DNA of 64,000 bases from Deltaproteobacteria bacterium (GTDB taxonomy: Bacteria; Desulfobacterota; Desulfomonilia; UBA1062). Shown in pieces: positions 26,182-35,045 of this stretch. The DNA lies in contig JAKPPU010000145.1 in assembly GCA_029547185.1 (NCBI GenBank), positions 53,100 through 117,099 of the forward strand, given 5' to 3'. The notes beneath the pieces are model-generated. The model did no database searches. It saw only the letters and a program-made list of their open reading frames with translations, and was not told where the DNA came from. Every line of letters begins with the position of its first letter. Positions within the stretch are counted from its first letter, which is position 1. The position numbers were made by a program, and so were the translations under genes.

Positions 26182-28395
26182 CTAACTGGTCGGCTGGGAT
26201 TCCAGCACCACGCTCGAGGACCCGTGCAGGGTGAGCACCTGGCTGCCGGGGTCGGCCACGCTGGCCGTACATACTTTATCCCGGACAATCGCGGCCCTGC
26301 TTTGGGCCTCCTCGATGGTGAACATCTTCCTTTCCCTGAATTCCTCTTTCTTTCCGTTGTTCCACTGGGCCACAGGCCGCAGGTAACCCACGACCCTCGA
26401 ATAGACCTCTGTGGGTTCATTGCACTTCGGGCATGCAGGCTGATTCCCCCGAAGGTATCCGTGGCTCGGGCAGACGCTGAAGGTCGGGCTGAAGGTGAAG
26501 TAGGGCATCTTGTAGCTGTAGCAGATCTTTTTCACGAGGTTCTTGATCACCTCGTGGTTTTCTACCTGTTCGCCTATGAAGATATGGAGCACGGTGCCGC
26601 CGGTGTACTTCGCCTGGATGTCGTCCTGGAGGTCGAGGGCCTCGAAGATATCGTCGGTGTATCCCACCGGGAGCTGGGATGAATTCGTGTAGTAGGGCTC
26701 TGCGCCTTTACGGTATGAATCTTCGTTGGCACAGATGATCTCGGGGTATCTGCGCTTGTCGATCCGGGCGAGGCTGTAGGATGTACCCTCTGCCGGCGTG
26801 GCTTCGAAGTTGTAGTTGCTTCCGGTTTTCTCCTGAAGGTCTATCAGCCGCTCCCTGATGAAGTCGGCGACCTCCAGGGCGAAGGCCCTGCCCTTTTCGC
26901 TGCCGATGTTTTCTCCCATCAGATTGAGGCAGGCCTCGTTCATGCCCACGATCCCGATCGTGGAGAAATGGTTCTTCCAGTACTCGCCGAAGCGCTTCTT
27001 GATGCCGCTCAAGTAGAACTTCGTGTAGGGATAGAGGTTCGATTCGGTGAAGCTCTCGAGCACCTTGCGCTTGATCTCGAGGCTTGTGCTTGCAAGCTCG
27101 ACGAGGGACTCGAGCCGGTGGAGGAATTCGTCTTTGTCTTTGCTTAAGTAACCGAGTCTCGGCAGGTTGATGGTCACCACGCCGATCGATCCGGTGAGCG
27201 GGTTCGATCCGAAGAGCCCTCCTCCTCTCGTCTCGAGCTGCCGGTTGTCGATCCTCAAGCGGCAGCACATGCTTCTCGCATCCTCAGGGTCCATATCGGA
27301 GTTGATGAAGTTCGAAAAATAGGGCACCCCGTATTTTGCCGTCATCTTCCAGAGATCGGTCAGATAGGGATTGTCCCAGTTGAAGTCCTTCGAGACGTTG
27401 TAAGTGGGAATGGGGAACGTGAACACCCTGCCTTTGGCATCGCCCTCGGCCATGACCTCGACGAACGCCTTGTTGAACATTTCCATCTCCTGCTGGTACT
27501 CGCCGTAGGTCGTATTCTGGATCTCGCCTCCGATAATGACCCCCTGGCCGGCGAGATACGAAGGCACCTCGAGGTCGAGGGTCACGTTCGTGAAAGGCGT
27601 CTGGAAGCCGACGCGCGTAGGGACGTTGATATTGAAGATGAACTCCTGGAGCGCCTGCTTCACCTGGCCGTAATCGAGCCTGTCGTGCCTGATGAAGGGA
27701 GCGAGCAGCGTATCGAAGTTCGAGAAGGCCTGTGCGCCCGCAGCCTCTCCCTGAAGGGTGTAGAAGAAGTTCACGATCTGGCCCAGGGCCGTACGGAAAT
27801 GCTTCGCAGGCTTGCTCTCGACCTTGCCCTGCGCACCCCTGAAGCCCTGGAGCAGGAGGTCGTAGAGGTCCCAGCCCACACAGTAGACCGAGATGATGTT
27901 GAGGTCGTGGATGTGGAAATCTCCCTCTGCATGGGCATCGCGTACCTCGGGGGGATAGATCTTGTTGAGCCAGTAGATCTTGCTGATTTCCGATGAGAGG
28001 TAATTGTTCAGTCCCTGGAGGGAGAAGGCCATGTTGCTGTTTTCGTTTACCTTCCAGTCTATCTTCCCCAGGTACTGATCGATCAGGTCCACGCCCATTC
28101 CTGCCTTGATCTCCCTGATCTTCGCGTGCTGGTCGCGGTAGATGATATAGGCTTTTGCCGTTTTGCGATAGGGGGACGAGAGCAGGATCTCTTCGACGAT
28201 ATCCTGAATCTCTTCGACGGTGGGGACATCGGGGACGGTATCCTTGGCAATGCTCAAAACTTTGAGCATCAGCCGGTGGGCCATATCTTTGTTGAACTCA
28301 CCTGTGGCGCTTCCCGCCTTGGCGATCGCTTCCGTGATTTTGGATGCATCAAAAGAGGCAAACCTCCCGTCACGCTTCCGGATCTTGCTAAACAT
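26182..28395 (-). CDS. nrdD: Anaerobic (class III) ribonucleoside-triphosphate reductase
   Basis: 737 residues. Reduces NTPs to dNTPs using a glycyl radical. The N-terminal ATP-cone (1-90: IRKRDGRFASFDASKITEAIAKA) gives allosteric control. The glycyl site is RVVGYL (Gly about 670), preceded by a zinc site (CPSHGYL, CPKCNEPTEVYSR). Members usually stop soon after the FRERKMF-like strand; this one has about 45 more residues ending ESQPTS. GGGGGG precedes the ATG. NrdR boxes lie 17-59 bases upstream. The activase gene is at 24756-25445. Confidence 0.96.
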   Translation of the reverse strand: MFSKIRKRDGRFASFDASKITEAIAKAGSATGEFNKDMAHRLMLKVLSIAKDTVPDVPTVEEIQDIVEEILLSSPYRKTAKAYIIYRDQHAKIREIKAGMGVDLIDQYLGKIDWKVNENSNMAFSLQGLNNYLSSEISKIYWLNKIYPPEVRDAHAEGDFHIHDLNIISVYCVGWDLYDLLLQGFRGAQGKVESKPAKHFRTALGQIVNFFYTLQGEAAGAQAFSNFDTLLAPFIRHDRLDYGQVKQALQEFIFNINVPTRVGFQTPFTNVTLDLEVPSYLAGQGVIIGGEIQNTTYGEYQQEMEMFNKAFVEVMAEGDAKGRVFTFPIPTYNVSKDFNWDNPYLTDLWKMTAKYGVPYFSNFINSDMDPEDARSMCCRLRIDNRQLETRGGGLFGSNPLTGSIGVVTINLPRLGYLSKDKDEFLHRLESLVELASTSLEIKRKVLESFTESNLYPYTKFYLSGIKKRFGEYWKNHFSTIGIVGMNEACLNLMGENIGSEKGRAFALEVADFIRERLIDLQEKTGSNYNFEATPAEGTSYSLARIDKRRYPEIICANEDSYRKGAEPYYTNSSQLPVGYTDDIFEALDLQDDIQAKYTGGTVLHIFIGEQVENHEVIKNLVKKICYSYKMPYFTFSPTFSVCPSHGYLRGNQPACPKCNEPTEVYSRVVGYLRPVAQWNNGKKEEFRERKMFTIEEAQSRAAIVRDKVCTASVADPGSQVLTLHGSSSVVLESQPTS

Positions 28396-28411
28396 TAACG
28401 CCCCCCTTTAT

Positions 28412-28454
28412 ACTAGATGTGGTACTGTACTGCGCCCTTGATACTATATATAGT
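28412..28454 (-). promoter_or_regulatory. Pair of NrdR boxes upstream of nrdD
   Basis: Box 1, 28443-28454, is the perfect palindrome ACTATATATAGT. Box 2, 28412-28423, is ACTAGATGTGGT (three changes). The offset is exactly 31 bp, three helical turns, as NrdR repressor pairs require. Box 2 overlaps a TATAAA on the minus strand that could be the -10. nrdR itself is not in the window. Confidence 0.75.
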
Positions 28455-28735
28455 CGCCATTTCGCCTTTGCAAGGGGAAAAATCCTCATTCAGTTAATTA
28501 ATTTAAACGCCTCGGAAAGGCCATTCGAAGTCGATAAAAAAATCCTTCTCATGCTCAACTTGAACAAACCCACATTTCCGGTCAGATTTTCAAGGGTCGA
28601 TTTATCAAGAAAAGAATAGAACGAAAATGTTGTTTGCGAATCCTTTTAAGTTCGTTCCCACGTGCGCTGCCGGAATGGTATTCGATGGTAAATGCAGTCA
28701 CTCGTCGTCTCCTCTGTCATCCCCTTTTCTCCTTT

Positions 28736-28806
28736 GTCATCCCCGTGAAAAAGGGGATCCAGGGAGCCCAAGATCATCCTGGATTCCCGCTTTCTAAGGG
28801 AATGAC
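28736..28806. repeat. REP/MITE-like inverted repeat (GTCAT...ATGAC)
   Basis: Ends GTCATCCCC and GGGAATGAC, with inner arms GGGGATCCAGG and CCTGGATTCCC. Each half can also fold on itself. This is the widespread extragenic palindrome type seen in many proteobacteria. A partial copy of the GTCATCCCC end lies just upstream (about 28716-28724). Confidence 0.7.
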
Positions 28807-28989
28807 AAGAGAGAAGATGGGAATGACAGTAAAGCTGCCATATCATGCATCAAGCTGTTCAAATCAGTGCCCACCTCTCTTACGTTAACGCCCATGCGCC
28901 TTCTGAGGGAATGATGACTCTTTGTAACATTAAGAGCGTGCCAAAGGAGCCGGAGGGTTTCCTGGATGAACCATCAAGCACTTTTTGAT

Positions 28990-29097
28990 TTGCATCCATG
29001 GGCGTTGCCTGGAGGGCGCTTGACACCGTACTGTCTGAACCTCCCTTAAGGGAGGCGAATTTACGGGGTCGCCCTCAAGGCACACAACAGGATGCAA
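28990..29097. other. Long imperfect hairpin, candidate structured RNA, in an 800-base gene-free stretch
   Basis: The 28396-29190 interval has no credible gene. Within it, nested arms pair in order: TTGCATCC 28990-28997 with GGATGCAA 29090-29097; GCCTGGAGGGCG 29007-29018 with CGCCCTCAAGGC 29070-29081; ACACCGTA 29023-29030 with TACGGGGT 29062-29069; and CCTCCC-TTAA-GGGAGG 29040-29055 at the tip. A competing arm, AACGCCCATG at 28887-28896, is the exact complement of CATGGGCGTT at 28997-29006. Strand and identity are unknown; I could not match it to 6S, SRP or a riboswitch family. Confidence 0.5.
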
Positions 29098-29190
29098 GCA
29101 AACAAGTGATTCTGGCGAAGGAAGGGAACCCTCTGGCTCCCTCTCTTCCGAACATCTTTAACTGTTACGAATAGATGATGGCTTAAAGGC

Positions 29191-30996
29191 CTATTCCTCC
29201 TGCCCGTACATCATCTCGATCTCGGCAGAGTATTTCTCGTTTATGACCTTGCGCTTCATCTTGAGCGTCGGCGTGAGCTCGCCGGACTCGATGCTGAATT
29301 CCCTGGGAAGCAGGGTGAATTTCCGGATCTGTTCGACCCGGGCATACTCCTTCATGAGGGCGTCGATCCGGCCCCGGTAGAACGTGACGATCTCCGGTTT
29401 CTTGATGAGGTCTTCCTTGTCGTCAAAGGATATGCCCTGCTTTTTCGCATAGGAGATCAGCTCGGTGTAGTTGGGCACGATCAGGGCGCTCAAGTATTTT
29501 TTGCCTTCGCCTATGATGACCGCCTGCTCGATGTAGAGGTCAGCCACCAGGGTGTTCTCGATGTTCTGTGGCGCGATGTTCTTCCCGCCGGCGGTGATGA
29601 TGATGTCCTTCTTCCGGTCGGTAATGTACAGACAACCCCTCTCGTCGATCCTCCCGATGTCCCCGGTCATGAACCAGCCGTCTTCGGTAAAGACCGATTT
29701 CGTGTCCGCAGGCTTGTTGAAGTATCCCTTCATTACCTGCGGACCCTTGATGAGGATCTCGCCGTCAGAGGCAATCTTGATCTGGGTGTCTGCAAGGGCG
29801 GGACCGACAGAGCCGAACTCGAACACGTCGAAGGTGTTGACGTTGGTGACCGGCGATGTTTCGGTGAGCCCGTACCCGTTGTGGAGGTTGATGCCGATTC
29901 CGTTGAAGAAACGGTCGATGTCGACCGCCAGATGCCCTCCACCGTTGATGAAGATCTTGACCCTGTCCATTCCGAGCGCCTGCCTGAGCTTCGAGTAGAC
30001 GAGCTTTTCGGCGGCATCGTACTGGAGCTTCAGGGTGAGGGGGATTTCCTTGCGCTGCACCCGGTAATCGACGGCCCTGCCGGCGACAGAGGTCGCCCAG
30101 GAGAACATCTTCTTCTTCGCGGGGCCTGCCTGCTCGACCTTCGAGAAGATGCCCGCATGGATCTTTTCGAAGAGCCTCGGCACGGAAACCACGAGTGTGG
30201 GCCGGATCTCGACCATGTTTTCCATCACCGAGCTGAAATTCTCGGCAAGGCTTATGACCGCGCCTATGTGCATCATGAGGTATACGCTCACTGTTCTGCC
30301 GAGGGAGTGGCTCCAGGGAAGGAACAGCAATGCCTCGTCATGGTGTCCGATCATCGGGTGGGACGCATAGCACTGCATGATATTCGAAACGAAATTGGCA
30401 TGGGTGAGCATGACGCCCTTGGGCGGCCCCGTGGTGCCCGAGGTATATATGAGGGTTGCAAGGCCTTCGGGATCAATAGCGCTCATGCGCTCGTCAAAGG
30501 CCTTCCTGTCCTTTGAATTCTCCCCGATTCGCATGAGCTCGTCGAGGGAGATGATGTCCTTTTCATCCGTGTCGATCGGATCGAAGGTGATGATCTTTTT
30601 CAGGCCCTTGATCTTCGACCTGACGGACCGGATCCTTTCGAGGTGGTCCTTGTCGGACACGAAAAGGAACTTCGATTTGCAGTCATTGATGATATAGGCG
30701 GATTCCTCTCCCGAGTTCGTTGCATAGATGGGGGCATCGGCCGTTCCGATGGAAAGGCTCGCGAGATCCGCCACCAGCCACTGCCAGCAGTTCTCCGAAA
30801 AGATGGTGACGATGTCGTCTTTCTTGACCCCGAGAGAGATGAGGCCCAGGCCCGCATTCGTGACCATCTTCTGCATCTCTCTCCAGCTGATGGGCGTGTA
30901 CCTCCCCTGCCTCTTGTATTTCAAGCAAGGTTCGAACTGGAATTTTTCAGCCCTGTTGTGGAAGATTCCTGCGACGTGCTTTTCCGAGTATGCCAT
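29191..30996 (-). CDS. Long-chain acyl-CoA synthetase (AMP-forming)
   Basis: 601 residues, FadD15-like length. Activates long-chain fatty acids to acyl-CoA through an acyl-adenylate. Motifs: P-loop-like LIYTSGTTGPPKGVMLTHANF (split here by convention at YTSGTTGPPKG), LPWSHSLGR, NGYGLTETSPV, GWFMTGDIG, DRKKDIIITAGGKNIAPQNIE. AGGAGGG precedes the ATG. It is monocistronic between the structured intergenic region and the divergent deacetylase gene. The substrate chain length is inferred from family. Confidence 0.92.
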   Translation of the reverse strand: MAYSEKHVAGIFHNRAEKFQFEPCLKYKRQGRYTPISWREMQKMVTNAGLGLISLGVKKDDIVTIFSENCWQWLVADLASLSIGTADAPIYATNSGEESAYIINDCKSKFLFVSDKDHLERIRSVRSKIKGLKKIITFDPIDTDEKDIISLDELMRIGENSKDRKAFDERMSAIDPEGLATLIYTSGTTGPPKGVMLTHANFVSNIMQCYASHPMIGHHDEALLFLPWSHSLGRTVSVYLMMHIGAVISLAENFSSVMENMVEIRPTLVVSVPRLFEKIHAGIFSKVEQAGPAKKKMFSWATSVAGRAVDYRVQRKEIPLTLKLQYDAAEKLVYSKLRQALGMDRVKIFINGGGHLAVDIDRFFNGIGINLHNGYGLTETSPVTNVNTFDVFEFGSVGPALADTQIKIASDGEILIKGPQVMKGYFNKPADTKSVFTEDGWFMTGDIGRIDERGCLYITDRKKDIIITAGGKNIAPQNIENTLVADLYIEQAVIIGEGKKYLSALIVPNYTELISYAKKQGISFDDKEDLIKKPEIVTFYRGRIDALMKEYARVEQIRKFTLLPREFSIESGELTPTLKMKRKVINEKYSAEIEMMYGQEE

Positions 30997-31195
30997 AATC
31001 CCTCCTTGCCTTTAATATTAGACTTTCCGGCGCAAGAACCGCAATACCTGAAGCCCCTTGCGCCTCCTTTCTCTCATGATGATCCTGGTGCCGGCAAGGG
31101 CATCCGTTGTAAATGATTGAGTAAATATACCACTTCTGCAGGTTCATCAATTCTTTTCCTCGCCTCTCGTTCACATTCGGAGAGAGCATCCTTCC

Positions 31196-31224
31196 TTGCT
31201 TAAACCGAGCGATCGTACTATACT
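31196..31224 (+). promoter_or_regulatory. Promoter of the polysaccharide deacetylase gene
   Basis: TTGCTT (31196-31201), 17-base spacer, TATACT (31219-31224). The predicted transcription start, about 31231, abuts the ATG at 31232, and no Shine-Dalgarno is present, so the mRNA may be leaderless. Confidence 0.5.
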
Positions 31225-31231
31225 CATTTTC

Positions 31232-32107
31232 ATGGAGAATGCCCTGACCATCGACCTCGAGGAATTTTTCCAGGTCCACGCTCTGTCTCGGGTCATCTCC
31301 GCAAGCTCATGGGATTCTTTCGAACCGGCAATAGTCTCCAATACCGAAAAGATCCTTCGATTGCTGGAAAGAGCGCACATCACGGCAACCTTCTTCTGCC
31401 TCGGATGGATCGCAGAGAGGAACAAGGAGCTCATCAGGTCGATTCACGCGCAGGGCCACGAGATCGCGTGCCACGGATACATGCACCAGCGCATATCCGC
31501 TCAGGGAAAGGTCCCTTTCAGGCAGGACGTCTCAAAGGCGAAGAAGATCCTCGAGGACTGTATCGGAGATAGGGTCGTCGGATACCGTGCTCCCACCTAC
31601 TCCATAACGGAGGAGACCCTGTGGGCCCTCGACATCCTCGAAGAGCTCGGCTTTCTCTACGATTCGAGCATCTTCCCCATACACCACGACAACTACGGCA
31701 TTCCCAATGCCCCGAGGTTTCCCCACAGGCTGAAAGGCAGGGCTCTCGTCGAGTTTCCGATATCGACCTTAAGAATCGGCAGCGTCAATCTCCCCGTATC
31801 CGGTGGAGGATATTTCAGGATCCTGCCGTACTTCGTCACCAGGCTTGCGCTCAGGAGCTTCGAGGGTGAAAAAAGGCCGTTCGTGTTCTATGTCCACCCC
31901 TGGGAGCTCAACAAGGATACGCCCAGGATAAGCAACATAACATTCCTCTCGAGGTTCCGGACGTATACCGGCATATCCCGCTCGTTTGCGAAGTTCGGCC
32001 GGCTCATCGAAGACTTCAAGTTCACCACATTAAGGAACGTCCTGGTCAGGAGCGGGCTTCTCGGTCCGGATGCTGCGGACGGCAGGCCTTCTGATGCGAC
32101 TGCCTAA
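31232..32107 (+). CDS. Polysaccharide deacetylase with DUF3473 tail (exosortase-A-system type)
   Basis: 291 residues. Start ATG 31232 begins MENALTIDLEEFFQV, where the family places its metal Asp close to the N-terminus. NodB-domain motifs: TIDLEEFF (Asp), ATFFCLGW, EIACHGYMHQRIS (His-x3-His) and VVGYRAPTYSIT. The C-terminal YVHPWELNKDTPRI is the DUF3473 mark of deacetylases linked to exosortase A/PEP-CTERM polysaccharide loci. No exosortase is in the window. No signal peptide is visible. It overlaps the convergent nadE by 4 bases. Confidence 0.88.
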   Translation: MENALTIDLEEFFQVHALSRVISASSWDSFEPAIVSNTEKILRLLERAHITATFFCLGWIAERNKELIRSIHAQGHEIACHGYMHQRISAQGKVPFRQDVSKAKKILEDCIGDRVVGYRAPTYSITEETLWALDILEELGFLYDSSIFPIHHDNYGIPNAPRFPHRLKGRALVEFPISTLRIGSVNLPVSGGGYFRILPYFVTRLALRSFEGEKRPFVFYVHPWELNKDTPRISNITFLSRFRTYTGISRSFAKFGRLIEDFKFTTLRNVLVRSGLLGPDAADGRPSDATA

Positions 32108-33078
32108 GAAGCCTTCTCCATACTCCCGGGCATCTCACGCAGGTGGGCCGTCGAGCGGTTCTTGGTAGTAAAATCGGTAAAGGCGCGCATCACCGCCTCT
32201 CTCGAAAGTCCGAGCACCTCTGCCGCCTTCTCTGCCGGGATTCCGTGCTCCCAGGCAAAGAGGAGATGATCGAGTTTGGTGAAGGGAATCCTGAAGAAGA
32301 ACTCCTGGTCGCTCACCGGAAGGCTGAAGGTATCGGGGCTCGGGGTCCTCTCGATGATCTCCCGAATGACGCCCAGATACTCTGCGAGCTGATAGATCTG
32401 GTTCTTGTAGAGGTGAGCGATCGGCTCGATATCCGTTCCCCCGTCACCATATTTACAGAAATCCCCGAGAAGATACTCGGTCCTGTTGGTAGTCCCCACG
32501 ACAACGGCGTTTCTCTGCTCGGCCTCGGCGTACAGATGGACCATCCGCGACCGTATCTTGATGTTCGCAAACGAGGTTATTTTCCGGAACGCTTCGGCAT
32601 TCAGCCGTTTCGTCTTCACGGTTCCGTCACTGAGCTGAACTTTCAGGACGTAGAAGCTGAAGGAATCCCTCTCGAGGAGGTCGGCGGGCAGGGCGATATT
32701 GTACCTGCATCCGCTCGTATACTCGGGAATGAGCTCCCTGATGAAGTCGTCCCTCTTGCGGTACGGACAGATGCTCTCGACCGTCGGTGTGATATCGATC
32801 ACTCTGTATCCGATGCCGAGCTTTTCTGCATGTTTTTCGGCGAATCGGCAGCTTACCGGGTTTGACTCCGTCTCTGGAAGGATCAGGCCTGTGACATTTT
32901 CCTTTCCGAGGGCCCTCACGGCAAGCTCCGATATGACCGCCGAATCGATGCCGCCGCTCAATCCCACCACGGCCCCGGTCCTCCGGTATGACGATTTCAC
33001 CCGGTCTCTGATGAATTCCGCCGTACGTGAGGCTTCCCTCTCGGGATCGATCTCAAGGGTGTGAATGTTCAGTTCCAT
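32104..33078 (-). CDS. nadE: NAD(+) synthetase (ammonia-dependent type)
   Basis: 324 residues from ATG 33078, with GGGAGGGG upstream. Amidates nicotinic acid adenine dinucleotide to NAD+. PP-loop VGLSGGIDSAVISELAVRALG, AQ/TNRTEYLLGDFCKYGDGGTDIEPIAHLYK and TPSPDTFSLPVSDQEFFF are family motifs. No glutaminase (nitrilase) domain is present, so ammonia or a separate amidotransferase supplies nitrogen. The middle insert (~140-200) is longer than in E. coli NadE. It is divergent from the ACP/ligase/amidotransferase operon, so a role as a pathway amide synthetase rather than housekeeping NadE is possible. Confidence 0.87.
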   Translation of the reverse strand: MELNIHTLEIDPEREASRTAEFIRDRVKSSYRRTGAVVGLSGGIDSAVISELAVRALGKENVTGLILPETESNPVSCRFAEKHAEKLGIGYRVIDITPTVESICPYRKRDDFIRELIPEYTSGCRYNIALPADLLERDSFSFYVLKVQLSDGTVKTKRLNAEAFRKITSFANIKIRSRMVHLYAEAEQRNAVVVGTTNRTEYLLGDFCKYGDGGTDIEPIAHLYKNQIYQLAEYLGVIREIIERTPSPDTFSLPVSDQEFFFRIPFTKLDHLLFAWEHGIPAEKAAEVLGLSREAVMRAFTDFTTKNRSTAHLREMPGSMEKAS

Positions 33079-33205
33079 GAAATGCCCCTCCCTTAATAGC
33101 CCCTGCATGCAGACCCCGGGATACGCCATGGGCAGGCAGGATGCGGTTCGTTTTCATTCTCATCGTCATTTGCCGTCCGGTTCTGTATATGACCGGCTTT
33201 TTTCA

Positions 33206-33234
33206 TTGAAAATATAAATATTGGCTTATAGTAT
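33206..33234 (+). promoter_or_regulatory. Promoter of the ACP/ligase/amidotransferase operon
   Basis: TTGAAA (33206-33211), 17-base spacer, TAGTAT (33229-33234). Start of transcription would be near 33241, leaving a ~39-base leader with GAGGGG before the ATG at 33280. Confidence 0.5.
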
Positions 33235-33279
33235 ACCGATAGCAATCTCATAGCGAGACTTTTTTCGAGGGGTTTTTGA

Positions 33280-33537
33280 ATGACAATGTCAGATATGGAA
33301 AAGGTGATTATCGACTTCATCAAGGAAAATTTCATTATGGGCAGGAGCGATGTCGTGCTCGATCCCGAACAGTCCCTGATCGAGAGCGGCATCATGGACT
33401 CCACCGGGGTTCTCGAGCTCGTCGAGTTCCTCGAGGCCACGTACGGCATCCACATCGAAGACGAAGAGCTGGTCCCGGAAAATCTCGAGACGGTTCTGAA
33501 CATCGTGGGCTTTCTCAAACGAAAAGGTATCTCTTAG
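33280..33537 (+). CDS. Acyl carrier protein
   Basis: 85 residues. The four-helix ACP pattern with the phosphopantetheine site in ESGIMDSTGVLELVEFLE (Ser41). The usual fatty-acid ACP motif is GADSL; IMDST is typical of dedicated ACPs in secondary or envelope pathways. GAGGGG lies upstream of the ATG. It is followed by an AMP-forming ligase whose GTG start overlaps its stop by one base, so the ligase most likely loads this carrier. Confidence 0.9.
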   Translation: MTMSDMEKVIIDFIKENFIMGRSDVVLDPEQSLIESGIMDSTGVLELVEFLEATYGIHIEDEELVPENLETVLNIVGFLKRKGIS

Positions 33538-35045
33538 TGTCAAGGCTCGTTCACCGTTTTCTCGAGTCTTCGGCGCAGGCCTATCCCGACAGGACGGCAC
33601 TGCTCGAAGGCGATCGGAAGATGACGTTCTCCGAGGTCGATTCTCTTTCGAACAGGCTCGCCCGCCTGCTCAAGGAGCATGGGCTTCAAAAAGGGGACCG
33701 CGTCCTCATGATCATGGAAAACTCCTTCGAGAGCGTAGCCGGCTACTACGGCATCCTCAAGGCCGGAGGGGTATGCGTCGAGGTGTCCGATCGGACCACG
33801 CCTGCCGAGGCCGCCTACTACCGCGACAATTCGGGAGCTTCAACGTGCCTGATTTCGGCCCTGAGCGCGAAGAGGCTTGCCGGGTTCGATATTCCCTGCG
33901 TCATCGGCCCTGAAGTCCCCGTGAACAATGGGTACGGAGTACAGATGACCTGGGAGGATGTCTCGAACGTGCCCGACGATCCCGTTAAAGGAGACATATG
34001 GGAAGGCGACCTTGCCGCGATCGTCTATACCTCGGGCAGCACGGGCAGGCCCAAGGGCGTGATGCTCACCCACAGGAACCTCTGCGCGAATTGCGCATCC
34101 ATCGTCTCCTACCTGGGATTGACCGGCTCCGATAGGGTCATGGCAGTGCTTCCCTTCAACTACGTCTACGGCAAGACCCTGCTCAACACACATTTCATGG
34201 TGGGAGGCTCGCTCGTCATCAACAACCGCTTCGCGTTTCCCAACTCCGTGATCCAGGATATGATCAAAAAGGAAGTTACCGGCTTTGCCGGGGTGCCCTC
34301 GACCTTTGCCATTCTCCTCAACCGCTCCATCTTCACGAAGACGCCCATCCCGAGCCTGAGGTACGTCACGCAGGCCGGAGGCGCCATGGCCCCTGCCCTC
34401 ACGAAGCGGCTCATCGAAATCCTCGGAAATGTCTCCCTCTACATCATGTACGGTGCCACCGAGGCCTCTGCACGGCTCACCTACCTGCCGCCCGAGAGGC
34501 TCCTTGAAGACAAGCTCGGCTCCATCGGCATACCGATACCGGGCGTCGAGATCACGATCAGGGACAACGAGGGGACCGTTCTCCCGCCGTTTGCGGTCGG
34601 CAACATCTGTGCAGGCGGCGAGAATATCATGCAGGGATACTGGAAGGACGAGGAGGAAACGGCCAAGGCGCTCAAACCCTGGGGGCTCGTCACCGGCGAC
34701 CTCGGCCATATGGACGACGAGGGATTCATCTATCTCACCGGGAGAAAGAAGGACATGCTCAAGATCGGGGGCGAGCGGGTGTCGCCCAAGGAGATCGAGG
34801 AGGGGCTGATCGAGTCCGGCATGGTCCACGAGGTTGCCGTGACCGGACACCCTGACGAATATCTCTCCGAGGTTCCCGAGGCCTTCATCGTGCCTCTGGA
34901 CGACAAGACCTTCGACCTCGAGGCCTTGAAGTCGTTTATCGCCCGGAGACTTGCAAGCCACAAGCATCCAAAATACTGGAATGTCATGAGGGTCCTTCCC
35001 AAAAAACCGTCGGGAAAGATCGACAAGGAGGCGCTGAAGAAATGA
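33537..35045 (+). CDS. Acyl/aminoacyl-AMP ligase, partner of the ACP
   Basis: 502 residues. Start GTG 33537, overlapping the ACP stop (TAGTG); a longer open frame upstream is read through the ACP gene and is not used. ANL-superfamily motifs: VYTSGSTGRPKGVMLTHRN, YIMYGATEASARLTYL, GLVTGDLGHMDDEGFIYLTGR and the C-terminal Lys in PSGKIDKEAL. It resembles the exosortase-A-associated acyl-CoA ligase and D-alanine/amino-acid carrier ligases; the substrate cannot be read from sequence. It overlaps the next gene by 4 bases (ATGA). Confidence 0.88.
   Translation: MSRLVHRFLESSAQAYPDRTALLEGDRKMTFSEVDSLSNRLARLLKEHGLQKGDRVLMIMENSFESVAGYYGILKAGGVCVEVSDRTTPAEAAYYRDNSGASTCLISALSAKRLAGFDIPCVIGPEVPVNNGYGVQMTWEDVSNVPDDPVKGDIWEGDLAAIVYTSGSTGRPKGVMLTHRNLCANCASIVSYLGLTGSDRVMAVLPFNYVYGKTLLNTHFMVGGSLVINNRFAFPNSVIQDMIKKEVTGFAGVPSTFAILLNRSIFTKTPIPSLRYVTQAGGAMAPALTKRLIEILGNVSLYIMYGATEASARLTYLPPERLLEDKLGSIGIPIPGVEITIRDNEGTVLPPFAVGNICAGGENIMQGYWKDEEETAKALKPWGLVTGDLGHMDDEGFIYLTGRKKDMLKIGGERVSPKEIEEGLIESGMVHEVAVTGHPDEYLSEVPEAFIVPLDDKTFDLEALKSFIARRLASHKHPKYWNVMRVLPKKPSGKIDKEALKK

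Noticed and set aside
28634..28888. An 84-residue open frame in the nrdD-acyl-CoA ligase interval
   Set aside because: It runs through the REP-like palindrome and has no ribosome-binding site; a chance frame.
28990..29097. 6S RNA, SRP RNA or tmRNA
   Set aside because: A long hairpin is present, but the SRP tetraloop-domain sequence, the 6S central bubble signature and the tmRNA ends were not found.
33276..33536. In-frame N-terminal extension of the ACP-partner ligase
   Set aside because: It is the ACP gene read in the wrong frame; the GTG at 33537 gives the family start.
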